Below, piece by piece: positions 36,212 through 44,537 of a DNA stretch of 64,000 bases. The DNA lies in the NCBI RefSeq assembly GCF_008365295.1, contig NZ_CP043505.1:248001-312000 (forward strand), read 5' to 3'. A model generated the notes under the pieces. The model did not search any database and had not been told where the DNA came from. It saw only the letters and a program-made list of their open reading frames with translations. Source of the DNA: Agromyces intestinalis. GTDB lineage: Bacteria; Actinomycetota; Actinomycetes; Actinomycetales; Microbacteriaceae. Each line of letters starts with the position of its first letter. The first letter of the stretch is position 1. The position numbers and the translations under genes are program-made.

Positions 36212-39200
36212 CTAGCGCGCACGCACCACGACGATCAGGTCTCCGGCCTCGACTTGCTGCGTCTTCGGGATGGCGACCCGCTCGACGACCCCGTCGATGG
36301 GGGACGTGATCGCCGCCTCCATCTTCATGGCCTCGATCGATGCGACGGCCTGACCGGCGGCCACCTCGGCGCCCTCATCGACCTGCAGCGTGACCACGCC
36401 CGAGAACGGCGCGGGCACCTGGCCCGGCTGCGAGGCATCCGCCTTCTCGGCCGAGCGGGCCTCGATCGCGACCGAGCGATCACGCACGAAGACCGGCCGC
36501 AACTGGCCGTTCAGCGTGGTCATGACCGTGCGCATGCCCTTCTCATCGACCTCGCCGATGGCCTCGAGCCCCGCGTAGAGCCGGACTCCGCGGTCGATCT
36601 CGATGACGTGCTCCTGGCCGGGGCGCAGGCCGTACAGGTAGTCGGCGGTGTCGACGACCGACAGGTCGCCGAACAGCTCGCGGATCTGCTCGAACTGGCG
36701 CGTCGGCGCCGGGAACAGCAGCGTGTTGAGCCGCGCGCGACGCGTGACGCTGTCGGCCTCGAGCGCGGCGCGGTCGTCGTCGCTCAGCTCGTTCACCGAG
36801 ACGCGTACGTCGCGCCCGGCGAGGACCTTCGTGCGGAACGGCTCGGGCCAACCGCCCGGCAGATCGCCGAGCTCGCCCGCCATGAAGCCGATCACGGAGT
36901 CGGGGATGTCGTACTTCTCGGGGTGCGCCTCGAAGTCGGCGGGGTCGGCGCGCACCGCGGTGAGGTGCAGTGCCAGGTCGCCGACCACCTTCGATGACGG
37001 GGTCACCTTCGGCACTCGGCCGAGGATGGCGTTCGCCGCCGCGTACATGTCCTCGATGAGTTCGAAGTCGTCGGCCAGGCCGAGTGCGATCGCCTGCTGG
37101 CGCAGGTTCGAGAGCTGCCCGCCGGGGATCTCGTGGTGGTACACGCGGCCGGTCGGGCCCGGCAGCCCCGACTCGAACGGGCGGTACAGGCGGCGTACCG
37201 CCTCCCAGTAGGGCTCGAGGTCGCTGACGGCCTGCAACGAGAGGCCGGTGTCGCGCTCGGTGTGCGCGAGCGCGGCGACCAGCGCGGACGCGGAGGGCTG
37301 GCTGGTCGTGCCCGCCATCGGCGCACTCGCGACGTCGACTGCGTCGACCCCCGCGCGGCTCGCCGCGAGCAGCGTGGCGAGTTGGCCGCCGGCGGTGTCG
37401 TGCGTGTGCAGGTGCACCGGCAGGTCGAAGCGCTCGCGCAACGCCCCGACGAGCCGCTCGGCGGCCGCGGGGCGCAGCAGGCCCGCCATGTCCTTGATCG
37501 CGAGCACGTGCGCGCCGGCCTCGACGATCTCGTCGGCGAGGCGCAGGTAGTAGTCGAGCGTGTACAGGTCTTCGGCGGGGTCGAGCAGGTCGCCCGTGTA
37601 GCAGAGCGCGACCTCGGCGACGGCATGCCCGGTCTCGAGCACGGCGTCGATCGCCGGGCGCATCTGCGAGATGTCGTTCAGGGCGTCGAAGATGCGGAAG
37701 ATGTCGACACCCGTCGACGCGGCCTCGCGAACGAACGCGTCGGTCACCTCGGTCGGGTACGGCGTGTACCCGACCGTGTTGCGCCCCCGCAGCAGCATCT
37801 GGATCGCGACGTTCGGCAGGGCCGCGCGCAGCGTGGCGAGGCGCTCCCACGGGTCTTCGCCGAGGAACCTGAGCGCGACGTCGTAGGTCGCACCACCCCA
37901 GGCCTCGACCGAGAGCAGGCCCGGCGTGAGCCGGGCGACGTACGGTGCCACCGCGACCAGGTCCTTCGTGCGCACGCGGGTGGCGAGCAACGACTGGTGT
38001 GCGTCGCGGAAGGTCGTCTCGGTGACCGCGAGCGGCGTCTGGGCGCGGAGCGCCGCCGCGAACCCGGCCGGGCCGAGCTCGAGGAGTCGCTGACGCGAGC
38101 CGTCGGGCGCCGGAGCAGCCAGGTCGATCGACGGCAGCTTGTCGACGGGCCGCACGCTGATCGGGGCGGCGCCGTTCGGCTGATTCACCGTGACATCCGC
38201 CAGCCAGTTGAGGATCTTGGTGCCGCGGTCCTTCGACACCCGGCCGCGAAGCAACTGCGGGCGCTCCTCGATGAACGAGGTGCTGAGGTCGCCGGCGATG
38301 AACGACGGGTCGTCGAGCACGGCCTGGAGGAACGAGATGTTCGTGGAGACGCCGCGGATCCGGAACTCGGCCAGGGCACGACGTGCGCGGGCGACGGCCG
38401 CCGGGTAGTCGCGCGCGCGGCAGGTGAGCTTGGCGAGCATCGAGTCGAAGTGCGGGCTGATCTGCGAACCCGCCGCCGTGGTACCGCCGTCGAGGCGGAT
38501 CCCGGCACCGCCCGGCGAGCGATAGGTGGTGATCTTGCCGGTGTCGGGGCGGAAGCCCGCGGTCGGGTCCTCGGTGGTGATGCGGCACTGCAGCGCCGCG
38601 CCACGGAGCCGGATGTCATCCTGCCGAAGCCCGAGGTCGGCGAGCGTCTCGCCCGCCGCGATGCGCATCTGCGACACCACGAGGTCGACGTCCGTGACCT
38701 CTTCGGTGACGGTGTGCTCGACCTGGATGCGCGGGTTCATCTCGATGAACACGTGCTGCCCGGCCCGCTCGCCCGCGGTGTCGAGCAGGAACTCGACGGT
38801 GCCCGCGTTCACGTACCCGATCGAGCGCGCGAACGCCACCGCGTCACGGTAGAGCGACTGACGCACCTCGTCGGAGAGGTTCGGCGCCGGCGCGATCTCG
38901 ATGACTTTCTGGTGGCGGCGCTGCACCGAGCAGTCGCGCTCGAAGAGGTGCACCGTCTCGCCCGTGGCATCCGCGAGGATCTGGACCTCGATATGGCGCG
39001 GTCGCAGCACCGCCTGCTCGAGGAACATCGTCGGGTCGCCGAACGCGCTGTCGGCCTCGCGCATCGCCTCCTCGAGCGCGGGACGCAGCTCGTCGAACGT
39101 GTTGACCCGGCGCATCCCGCGCCCGCCGCCGCCCGCGACCGCCTTCGCGAAGATCGGGAATCCGATCTCGTCGGCCTGCGACACGAGCAGCTCGATGTCG

Positions 39201-39616
39201 CGCGACGGCGCCGTCGACTTCAGCACCGGCACGCCCGCGGCGATCGCGTGCTCTTTCGCCGTCACCTTGTTGCCCGCCATCTCGAGCACGGACTTCGTCG
39301 GGCCGATGAACGCGATGCCGGCGTCGGCCGCCGCCTGCGCGAGCTCGGGGTTCTCGGAGAGGAACCCGTACCCGGGGTAGATGGCGTCGGCCCCCGACTC
39401 CTTGGCGACTCGGATGATCTCGGCGACGTCGAGGTAGGCGCGAACCGGATGCCCCGGCTCACCGATCTGATACGCCTCGTCGGCCTTCAGCCGGTGCAGC
39501 GAGTTGCGGTCCTCGTAGGGGTAGACGGCGACCGTCTTGGCCCCGAGCTCGACGGCCGCGCGAAACGCTCGGATGGCGATCTCACCGCGATTGGCGACCA
39601 GGATCTTGGTGAACAT
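36212..39616 (-). CDS. pyc: Pyruvate carboxylase
   Basis: This biotin enzyme makes oxaloacetate from pyruvate and bicarbonate, the main anaplerotic reaction. The 1,134-residue single chain has the biotin carboxylase domain (about 1-450, with GGGGRGMR and FIEMNPRIQVEHTVTEEV), the carboxyltransferase domain (about 530-800, ETTFRDAHQSLLATR and HLHTHDTAGG), the allosteric linker domain, and a biotinyl domain with Lys1098 in EAMKM. The ATG is preceded by AAAGG and a tandem decamer repeat. It is transcribed toward the MinD-like gene with a 35-nt gap. Confidence 0.97.
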   Translation of the reverse strand: MFTKILVANRGEIAIRAFRAAVELGAKTVAVYPYEDRNSLHRLKADEAYQIGEPGHPVRAYLDVAEIIRVAKESGADAIYPGYGFLSENPELAQAAADAGIAFIGPTKSVLEMAGNKVTAKEHAIAAGVPVLKSTAPSRDIELLVSQADEIGFPIFAKAVAGGGGRGMRRVNTFDELRPALEEAMREADSAFGDPTMFLEQAVLRPRHIEVQILADATGETVHLFERDCSVQRRHQKVIEIAPAPNLSDEVRQSLYRDAVAFARSIGYVNAGTVEFLLDTAGERAGQHVFIEMNPRIQVEHTVTEEVTDVDLVVSQMRIAAGETLADLGLRQDDIRLRGAALQCRITTEDPTAGFRPDTGKITTYRSPGGAGIRLDGGTTAAGSQISPHFDSMLAKLTCRARDYPAAVARARRALAEFRIRGVSTNISFLQAVLDDPSFIAGDLSTSFIEERPQLLRGRVSKDRGTKILNWLADVTVNQPNGAAPISVRPVDKLPSIDLAAPAPDGSRQRLLELGPAGFAAALRAQTPLAVTETTFRDAHQSLLATRVRTKDLVAVAPYVARLTPGLLSVEAWGGATYDVALRFLGEDPWERLATLRAALPNVAIQMLLRGRNTVGYTPYPTEVTDAFVREAASTGVDIFRIFDALNDISQMRPAIDAVLETGHAVAEVALCYTGDLLDPAEDLYTLDYYLRLADEIVEAGAHVLAIKDMAGLLRPAAAERLVGALRERFDLPVHLHTHDTAGGQLATLLAASRAGVDAVDVASAPMAGTTSQPSASALVAALAHTERDTGLSLQAVSDLEPYWEAVRRLYRPFESGLPGPTGRVYHHEIPGGQLSNLRQQAIALGLADDFELIEDMYAAANAILGRVPKVTPSSKVVGDLALHLTAVRADPADFEAHPEKYDIPDSVIGFMAGELGDLPGGWPEPFRTKVLAGRDVRVSVNELSDDDRAALEADSVTRRARLNTLLFPAPTRQFEQIRELFGDLSVVDTADYLYGLRPGQEHVIEIDRGVRLYAGLEAIGEVDEKGMRTVMTTLNGQLRPVFVRDRSVAIEARSAEKADASQPGQVPAPFSGVVTLQVDEGAEVAAGQAVASIEAMKMEAAITSPIDGVVERVAIPKTQQVEAGDLIVVVRAR

Positions 39617-39625
39617 CGAGACCTT

Positions 39626-39645
39626 TCTCAGCAGTTCTCAGCAGT
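39626..39645. repeat. Tandem decamer in the pyc leader
   Basis: TCTCAGCAGT is repeated twice without a gap, 10 to 29 bases upstream of the pyc start and between pyc and the divergent parA-like gene. Its position would suit a regulator or RNA-binding site. Confidence 0.45.
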
Positions 39646-39691
39646 GGGGACTCGCTCAGCGAACGCGGAGGTAGCGCCCGCCGATCAAAGG

Positions 39692-39697
39692 TAACGT
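39692..39697 (+). promoter_or_regulatory. -10 element of a leaderless ParA transcript
   Basis: TAACGT lies eight bases before the GTG at 39706, without a ribosome site in between. Confidence 0.45.
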
Positions 39698-39705
39698 ATC
39701 TGTTC

Positions 39706-40557
39706 GTGCACGTTCTCTCGGTCAGTTCTCTGAAGGGCGGGGTCGGCAAGACCACCGTCACCCTCGGACTGGCGTCGGCAGCCTTCGCGCGCGGGGTGCG
39801 CACGCTTGTCGTCGACCTGGATCCGCAGTCCGACGTCTCGACCGGAATGGACATCCAGGTGGCCGGCCACCTCAACGTGGCCGACGTCCTCGCCTCGCCG
39901 AAGGAGCGCATCGTGCGCTCGGCGATCGCCCCGAGCGGCTGGGCCCGTCAGAACCCGCAGTCGACGATCGACGTCATGATCGGCAGCCCGTCGGCCATCA
40001 ACTTCGACGGTCCGCACCCCTCGATCCGCGACATCTGGAAGCTCGAAGAGGCGCTCGCCAACGTCGAGAACGACTACGAGCTCGTGCTCATCGACTGCGC
40101 GCCGTCGCTCAACGCGCTGACCCGCACGGCGTGGGCCGCCAGCGATCGCGTGGCCGTCGTGACCGAGCCGGGCCTGTTCTCGGTCGCCGCTGCCGACCGC
40201 GCGCTCCGCGCGATCGAGGAGATCCGTCGGGGTCTGTCCCCCAGACTCCAGCCGCTCGGCATCATCGTGAACCGGGCCCGCGTGCAATCGCTCGAGCACC
40301 AGTTCCGCATCAAAGAGCTGCGGGACATGTTCGGTCCGCTCGTGCTCTCGCCCCAGCTGCCCGAGCGCACCTCGCTTCAGCAGGCGCAGGGCGCGGCCAA
40401 GCCGCTGCACATGTGGCCGGGCGAGAGCGCCGAAGAGATGTCGGCGCACTTCGACCAACTGCTCGAGCGCGTGCTGCGCACCGCCCGCATCGGCGAGTTC
40501 GCCCAGCAGCCGCTCACCGGCCCGACGCAGCTGCCGCTCGAGTCGGGCGCGCACTGA
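39706..40557 (+). CDS. Orphan ParA-family ATPase
   Basis: The 283-residue protein is a compact ParA/Soj ATPase: Walker [21 protein letters not shown], then VVDLDPQSDVSTGMDI, and DCAPSLNALTRTAW for Walker B. ParA ATPases position cargo such as chromosomes or complexes on the nucleoid or membrane. No parB or parS cluster is visible near it, so it is an orphan and its cargo is unknown. It starts with a GTG in a leaderless arrangement, divergent from pyc and convergent with a MerR gene. Confidence 0.9.
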   Translation: MHVLSVSSLKGGVGKTTVTLGLASAAFARGVRTLVVDLDPQSDVSTGMDIQVAGHLNVADVLASPKERIVRSAIAPSGWARQNPQSTIDVMIGSPSAINFDGPHPSIRDIWKLEEALANVENDYELVLIDCAPSLNALTRTAWAASDRVAVVTEPGLFSVAAADRALRAIEEIRRGLSPRLQPLGIIVNRARVQSLEHQFRIKELRDMFGPLVLSPQLPERTSLQQAQGAAKPLHMWPGESAEEMSAHFDQLLERVLRTARIGEFAQQPLTGPTQLPLESGAH

Positions 40558-40624
40558 ATAGCAGCGCGGCGCGCGTCAGTCCACCTCGCCCGATCAGCCC
40601 GCGCTCGCAGCGACGCGCCGCGGT

Positions 40625-41179
40625 TCAGGAGATCTTGCGTGATCTCGCGGTGCGCCGTGCCGCGAGCTCGTCGACCTGGTCGGGCGACTGGGTGTCGAGT
40701 TCGATGAGCGTGGACTCGACCTCGCGCAGCACCTTGCCGACCGCGATGCCGAACACCCCCTGGCCGCGGTTGACGAGGTCGATGACCTCGTCGTCGCTGG
40801 TGCACAGATAGACGCTCGCACCGTCGCTCATGAGGGTGGTCTGGGCGAGATCCTCGACTCCCGCCTCGCGAAGCTGCGTGACCGCGGTACGGATCTGCTG
40901 CAGCGAGATGCCCGTGTCGAGCAGGCGTTTGACGAGCTTCAGCACGAGGATGTCGCGGAATCCGTACAGCCGTTGCGTACCCGAACCCGCGGCACTTCGG
41001 ACGGTCGGCTCGACGAGCTCGGTGCGGGCCCAGTAGTCGAGCTGGCGGTAGCTGATGCCGGCGGCCTTCGCCGCGATGGCACCGCGATATCCCGTGCCGT
41101 CGTCGTACTCGGGCAGGCCGTCGGTGAAGAGCACGCCGAGGTCGTAGCGCGTGCGCTCGCTCCGATCGAGCTCAGTCAT
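40625..41179 (-). CDS. MerR-family regulator (Rv1830/McdR-like)
   Basis: This 184-residue regulator has a MerR-type winged helix near residues 25-95 (ISYRQLDYWARTELVEP, then LYGFRDILVLKLVKRLLDTGISLQQIRTAV), followed by a small C-terminal domain. Position next to ftsR and garA matches M. tuberculosis Rv1830, a MerR protein implicated in control of cell division genes. The ATG at 41179 begins the conserved part; the frame runs further upstream. Its own promoter holds a perfect 12-bp dyad in the spacer, as expected for MerR autoregulation. Confidence 0.88.
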   Translation of the reverse strand: MTELDRSERTRYDLGVLFTDGLPEYDDGTGYRGAIAAKAAGISYRQLDYWARTELVEPTVRSAAGSGTQRLYGFRDILVLKLVKRLLDTGISLQQIRTAVTQLREAGVEDLAQTTLMSDGASVYLCTSDDEVIDLVNRGQGVFGIAVGKVLREVESTLIELDTQSPDQVDELAARRTARSRKIS

Positions 41180-41226
41180 CGGATCGCCCCTCACTCTCGC
41201 ACCCGCACCCCGACGGGGCATCCTCA

Positions 41227-41255
41227 ACGCTACCGACCGGTCGGGTCGCCACCAA
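41227..41255 (-). promoter_or_regulatory. MerR-type promoter with spacer dyad
   Basis: On the minus strand, TTGGTG (41250-41255) and TAGCGT (41227-41232) are 17 bases apart. The perfect palindrome CCGACCGGTCGG (41233-41244) lies in the spacer against the -10, the usual site for a MerR-family protein. It is about 50 nt upstream of the MerR gene start. Confidence 0.6.
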
Positions 41256-41290
41256 GCACATCGGGCCGATCGTCATGGGCGTGTCGCGGC

Positions 41291-41980
41291 TCAGCGGACG
41301 ATCTTCGACACGGCCTGACGCACGACCTGCCGGTGCACGGTCTCGAGGTGGCGGGCGAGTTCGAGGGCGCGCTCCGCGACCCGGGCCTGACCGGCCGGGT
41401 CGGGGCGACGGGCGGGTGCCACGGCTCGTTCGACGAGGGATGCCTCGCGCTCGGCCGCGACCCGGATGCTCCGCAGGTGCCGGGGCTCGATGCCGGCGGC
41501 GCGAAGCGCGGCCAGTGCGCGCAGCGCGGCGACGGCGTCATCGCCGTAGACCTCGGCGGGGGCGATGAGGCCTGCCGACACGGCGTCGTCGAGCAGCGTC
41601 GCGGGCGCGCCCGCCGCCGCGAGGAGCTCGTCACGGCGCAGTCGGGTCGCGGGCGTGCGCACCGGTGCCGCGGTCGCCCCGGGCAGCGCGGGCGTGCGCC
41701 CCTCGTCGATCGCCTCGAGGTGCGCACGGATCACCTTGAGCGGCAGGTAGTGGTCGCGCTGCATCGACAGCACGAAGCGGATGCGCTCGAGGTCGTCGGG
41801 CGAGAACTTGCGGTATCCGGCCGGCGTGCGCGACGGCGAGACGAGCCCCTGCTCTTCGAGGAAGCGGAGCTTCGACGGAGTGAGCTCGGGGAACTCGGGC
41901 TGGAGTCCGGCCAGCACTTGGCCGATGCCGAGCAGCGGTGCTCGGTCTGAGGAGGGTCGAGGGGCGGTCGTGCCCGCCAC
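41291..41980 (-). CDS. ftsR: MerR-family regulator FtsR
   Basis: FtsR in Corynebacterium glutamicum is an activator of ftsZ; its gene sits beside the FHA gene odhI, as here. The 229-residue protein has an N-terminal MerR winged helix (IGQVLAGLQPEFPELTPSKLRFLEEQGLVSPSRTPAGYRKFS, about 18-60) and a larger helical C-terminal region (about 110-229). GTG start at 41980, 31 nt after garA. The identification is by synteny and N-terminal similarity (Rv1828 in M. tuberculosis). Confidence 0.87.
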   Translation of the reverse strand: MAGTTAPRPSSDRAPLLGIGQVLAGLQPEFPELTPSKLRFLEEQGLVSPSRTPAGYRKFSPDDLERIRFVLSMQRDHYLPLKVIRAHLEAIDEGRTPALPGATAAPVRTPATRLRRDELLAAAGAPATLLDDAVSAGLIAPAEVYGDDAVAALRALAALRAAGIEPRHLRSIRVAAEREASLVERAVAPARRPDPAGQARVAERALELARHLETVHRQVVRQAVSKIVR

Positions 41981-42011
41981 TAGGGCGCGTCTCCGGGTCG
42001 TGCGGTCACGC

Positions 42012-42521
42012 TCAACCGCCCGTCGCAGGCGCGAGGTCGCGGCGGGATGCGTAGAAGGTGAGTCGGTACTTGCCGATCTGCACCTCGGCGCCGTCGGTGA
42101 GCAGCGCGGTCTCGATGCGCACGCCGTCGTAGTAGGTGCCGTTCAGCGAGCTGAGGTCTTTGACCTCGAACGCCGTGCGGTGGCGTACGAACTCGGCATG
42201 CTTGCGCGAGACGGTGACGTCGTCGAGGAAGATGTCGGCGTCGGGGTGCCGACCGACCGTGGTGACGTCGGTGTCGAGCAGGAACCGGGCGCCGGTGTTC
42301 GGCCCGCGTCGCACGATCAGCAGCGCCGACCCCGAGGGCAGTGCGGCGATCGCCTCCTGCTCCTCTGCGGTGATGTCGGCGTCGAGGGCGCTCAGCGCGG
42401 CAGCGGCCTCTCGGCTGAAGCCGATCGTCGTGTCGTCGGAACGACCGAGATCACTGGTCGGCGTCGACGAGTCGTGCTGCGCGGCACGGTCGTCGTCGTT
42501 GCTGAAGTCTGCTTCCGCCAC
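42012..42521 (-). CDS. garA: FHA-domain regulator GarA/OdhI
   Basis: GarA/OdhI is a small FHA protein that, when unphosphorylated, inhibits 2-oxoglutarate dehydrogenase and adjusts glutamate enzymes; Ser/Thr kinases phosphorylate a Thr-Thr pair near its N-terminus and switch it off. The 169-residue protein has a polar N-terminal tail with DDTTIGF (about residues 29-35) in place of the usual ETTS motif, and a C-terminal FHA domain (about 65-160: TTVGRHPDADIFL, VSRKHAEF, SLNGTYYDG). The GTG at 42521 follows GGAGG. It lies between pgsA and ftsR. Confidence 0.93.
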   Translation of the reverse strand: MAEADFSNDDDRAAQHDSSTPTSDLGRSDDTTIGFSREAAAALSALDADITAEEQEAIAALPSGSALLIVRRGPNTGARFLLDTDVTTVGRHPDADIFLDDVTVSRKHAEFVRHRTAFEVKDLSSLNGTYYDGVRIETALLTDGAEVQIGKYRLTFYASRRDLAPATGG

Positions 42522-42550
42522 GGGCCACCTCCGTTTTCAAGCGTATCGGA

Positions 42551-43147
42551 TCACACGTCGGGTGCTACAGGTGCAATGCGGATGACTCGCGCGGTCTCGA
42601 TCGCATAGATCACGCCGGCCCACCAGTAGAGGAACGCGCCCCACAGCGTGATCGCCCAGCCCACGGGTTCGGTGATCGGCTCGAGTGCGGGCACCGCGAG
42701 CCCGAGCATGATGACCGGGAGTCCGAAGAAGAGCGCGAAGGTGGCCACCTTGCCGAGCTGGTGCACCGGCAGCGGCCCGTAGCCGTGGTTGGCGAGCACG
42801 ATCCCGAGCACGAGCAGGAAGACGTCGCGGGCCACCACGACGACCACGATCCACCAGGGCACCAACCCGCCGGCCGCGAGGCCGACGAGCGCCGCGAAGA
42901 TGTACAGCCGGTCGGCGGCAGGGTCGAGCAGCTGGCCGAGACGGGTGACCTGGTTCAGTCGTCGCGCGAGGAATCCGTCGAGCAGATCGCTGAGGCTCGC
43001 CGCGACGAGCACGATGAGCGCGGCCACGTAGTCGCCGAGTACGAGGTACACCAGGAATACGGGGACGAGTGCGAGCCGGAGCATGCTGAGCACGTTCGGA
43101 ATCGTCCAGACCCTTCGGTCGGCTTCGCCGTTCGCGGTCCCACCCAC
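42551..43147 (-). CDS. pgsA: CDP-alcohol phosphatidyltransferase (PgsA-like)
   Basis: This membrane enzyme transfers a phosphatidyl group from CDP-diacylglycerol to an alcohol such as glycerol 3-phosphate. The 198-residue protein has five to six membrane spans and the full family motif DG-x2-AR-x8-G-x3-D-x3-D, seen as DLLDGFLARR, then RLGQLLDPAADR. The exact acceptor (glycerol phosphate or cardiolipin-type) cannot be read. In mycobacteria pgsA2 also lies near garA. It is divergent from the DUF1295 gene across 32 nt. Confidence 0.9.
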   Translation of the reverse strand: MGGTANGEADRRVWTIPNVLSMLRLALVPVFLVYLVLGDYVAALIVLVAASLSDLLDGFLARRLNQVTRLGQLLDPAADRLYIFAALVGLAAGGLVPWWIVVVVVARDVFLLVLGIVLANHGYGPLPVHQLGKVATFALFFGLPVIMLGLAVPALEPITEPVGWAITLWGAFLYWWAGVIYAIETARVIRIAPVAPDV

Positions 43148-43167
43148 ACGTCGATCCTATCGATCCG

Positions 43168-43173
43168 TAGAAT
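43168..43173 (+). promoter_or_regulatory. -10 element of a leaderless DUF1295 transcript
   Basis: TAGAAT lies six bases before the ATG at 43180, with no ribosome site between. Confidence 0.6.
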
Positions 43174-43179
43174 CGCGGC

Positions 43180-44004
43180 ATGGACCCCCTCCTCGTGTGT
43201 CTGGTGCTGTGCGGCACGATCACCGCGGCGACCTGGTTGCTCTCGGTCATCACCCGCGAGTACTCGTGGGTCGACCGGATCTGGTCGATCGCTCCCATCG
43301 CCTACGTCTGGATCTTCGCCGCGGCCGCCGCGTTCGCGCCCCGCCTCGTGCTGATGGCGGTGCTCGTGACGCTCTGGGGCATCCGGCTCACCTACAACTT
43401 CTGGCGCAAGGGCGGCTACCGCCCCGGCGGCGAGGACTACCGGTGGAAGATCCTGCAGGGCCGCATGCCGGGGTGGGCGTACCAGACGTTCAACCTGCTC
43501 TTCATCTCGATCTACCAGAACGCCCTGATCCTCGCGTTCTGTCTGCCCGCAGCGACCGCCGCGGTCTCCGACACCCCGATCGGCGGATGGGACGTGCTGC
43601 TCGCCGCGGTGTTCCTCGCGTTCCTGGTCGGCGAGACGATCGCCGACCAGCAGCAGTGGAACTTCCACCGCTGGAAGGCGGCCGAGCGCGCCGCCGGCCG
43701 CACGCCCGAGCCGGGGTTCCTGCAGACCGGGCTGTTCCGGTACTCGCGGCATCCGAACTTCTTCTTCGAACAGGCGCAGTGGTGGGTGTTCTACGGCTTC
43801 GCGGTCGCGGCGACCGGCGTCTGGCTGCACTGGACGATCGCCGGCGCACTGCTGCTGACGCTGCTGTTCATCGGGTCGACGGTGTTCACCGAGAGCATCT
43901 CGCGCTCGCGCCACCCCGGCTACGACGACTACCGCCGCCGCACCTCCATGCTCGTGCCGTGGTTCCCGGCGCGCGAGCGTGCCGCCGCCGAGTCGGCGGT
44001 CTGA
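43180..44004 (+). CDS. DUF1295 membrane protein (steroid 5-alpha-reductase-like fold)
   Basis: This 274-residue protein has six to seven membrane segments and the DUF1295 C-terminal pattern TGLFRYSRHPNFFFEQAQWWVFYGF, followed by SRSRHPGYDDYRRRTSMLVPW near the end. The fold is shared with 3-oxo-5-alpha-steroid 4-dehydrogenases and isoprenylcysteine methyltransferases, so a lipid-reducing or methylating role is possible, but the substrate is unknown. It faces the Nudix gene across nine bases. Confidence 0.85.
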   Translation: MDPLLVCLVLCGTITAATWLLSVITREYSWVDRIWSIAPIAYVWIFAAAAAFAPRLVLMAVLVTLWGIRLTYNFWRKGGYRPGGEDYRWKILQGRMPGWAYQTFNLLFISIYQNALILAFCLPAATAAVSDTPIGGWDVLLAAVFLAFLVGETIADQQQWNFHRWKAAERAAGRTPEPGFLQTGLFRYSRHPNFFFEQAQWWVFYGFAVAATGVWLHWTIAGALLLTLLFIGSTVFTESISRSRHPGYDDYRRRTSMLVPWFPARERAAAESAV

Positions 44005-44013
44005 GCAGCTCGC

Positions 44014-44466
44014 TCAGAAGATCCGGTCGCGCAGCGAGGGCCAGGCTGCCGCGAACCCCGGGTGCAGCTGCAGCGCCGCGACCTCGTCGGCCGGTGTCCA
44101 TCGCAGCTCGATGCTCTCGGCGTCGCCGGCGACCGGCTCGAATCGCCGGATGACGTCGGCGACGACGGTCGTGTAGCTCCAGAACCCGAGGTCGAGCACG
44201 GTGCTGAACCGCACCTGGACGAGTTCGGCCGGCACCCCCGCCTCTTCGTGCGCCTCTCGGATCGCCGCGCCGACCGCGGTCTCGTGCTCGTGGCGTGCGC
44301 CCCCGGGGATGCCCCAGGTGCCCCCGAAGTGACTCCACTCGGCACGATGCTGCAGCAGCACCTCGCGACCGGCGGTGACCGCGAGCAGGCCGGCCGCCCC
44401 GAATCGACCCCAGTACCGGGTGCCGTCGGGACCTTCAACCCAGGCGTCGCCGCTCGAACCGCGCAT
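44014..44466 (-). CDS. Nudix hydrolase
   Basis: The 150-residue protein has a full Nudix box (G-x5-E-x7-REA-HEEAGV at about residues 57-79: GGARHEHETAVGAAIREAH, then EEAGV), so it hydrolyses a nucleoside diphosphate linked to another group. Substrate is not evident. The ATG at 44466 begins MRGSSGDAWVEGPDG; a CATGCT box lies six bases upstream (44473-44478, minus), suggesting a leaderless transcript. It is divergent from the S4 gene. Confidence 0.88.
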   Translation of the reverse strand: MRGSSGDAWVEGPDGTRYWGRFGAAGLLAVTAGREVLLQHRAEWSHFGGTWGIPGGARHEHETAVGAAIREAHEEAGVPAELVQVRFSTVLDLGFWSYTTVVADVIRRFEPVAGDAESIELRWTPADEVAALQLHPGFAAAWPSLRDRIF

Positions 44467-44525
44467 CTTCCCAGCATGGCGCACCGTCGCGGTCGGCTCC
44501 GCGTGGCGCGTCGTTCGGTGACACG

Positions 44526-44531
44526 TAGGCT
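44526..44531 (+). promoter_or_regulatory. -10 element of a leaderless S4-domain transcript
   Basis: TAGGCT lies six bases before the ATG at 44538. Confidence 0.6.
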
Positions 44532-44537
44532 GAGGGT

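Noticed and set aside
37133..39694. 853-codon plus-strand frame opposite pyc
   Set aside because: Shadow of pyruvate carboxylase; composition is that of the reverse complement.
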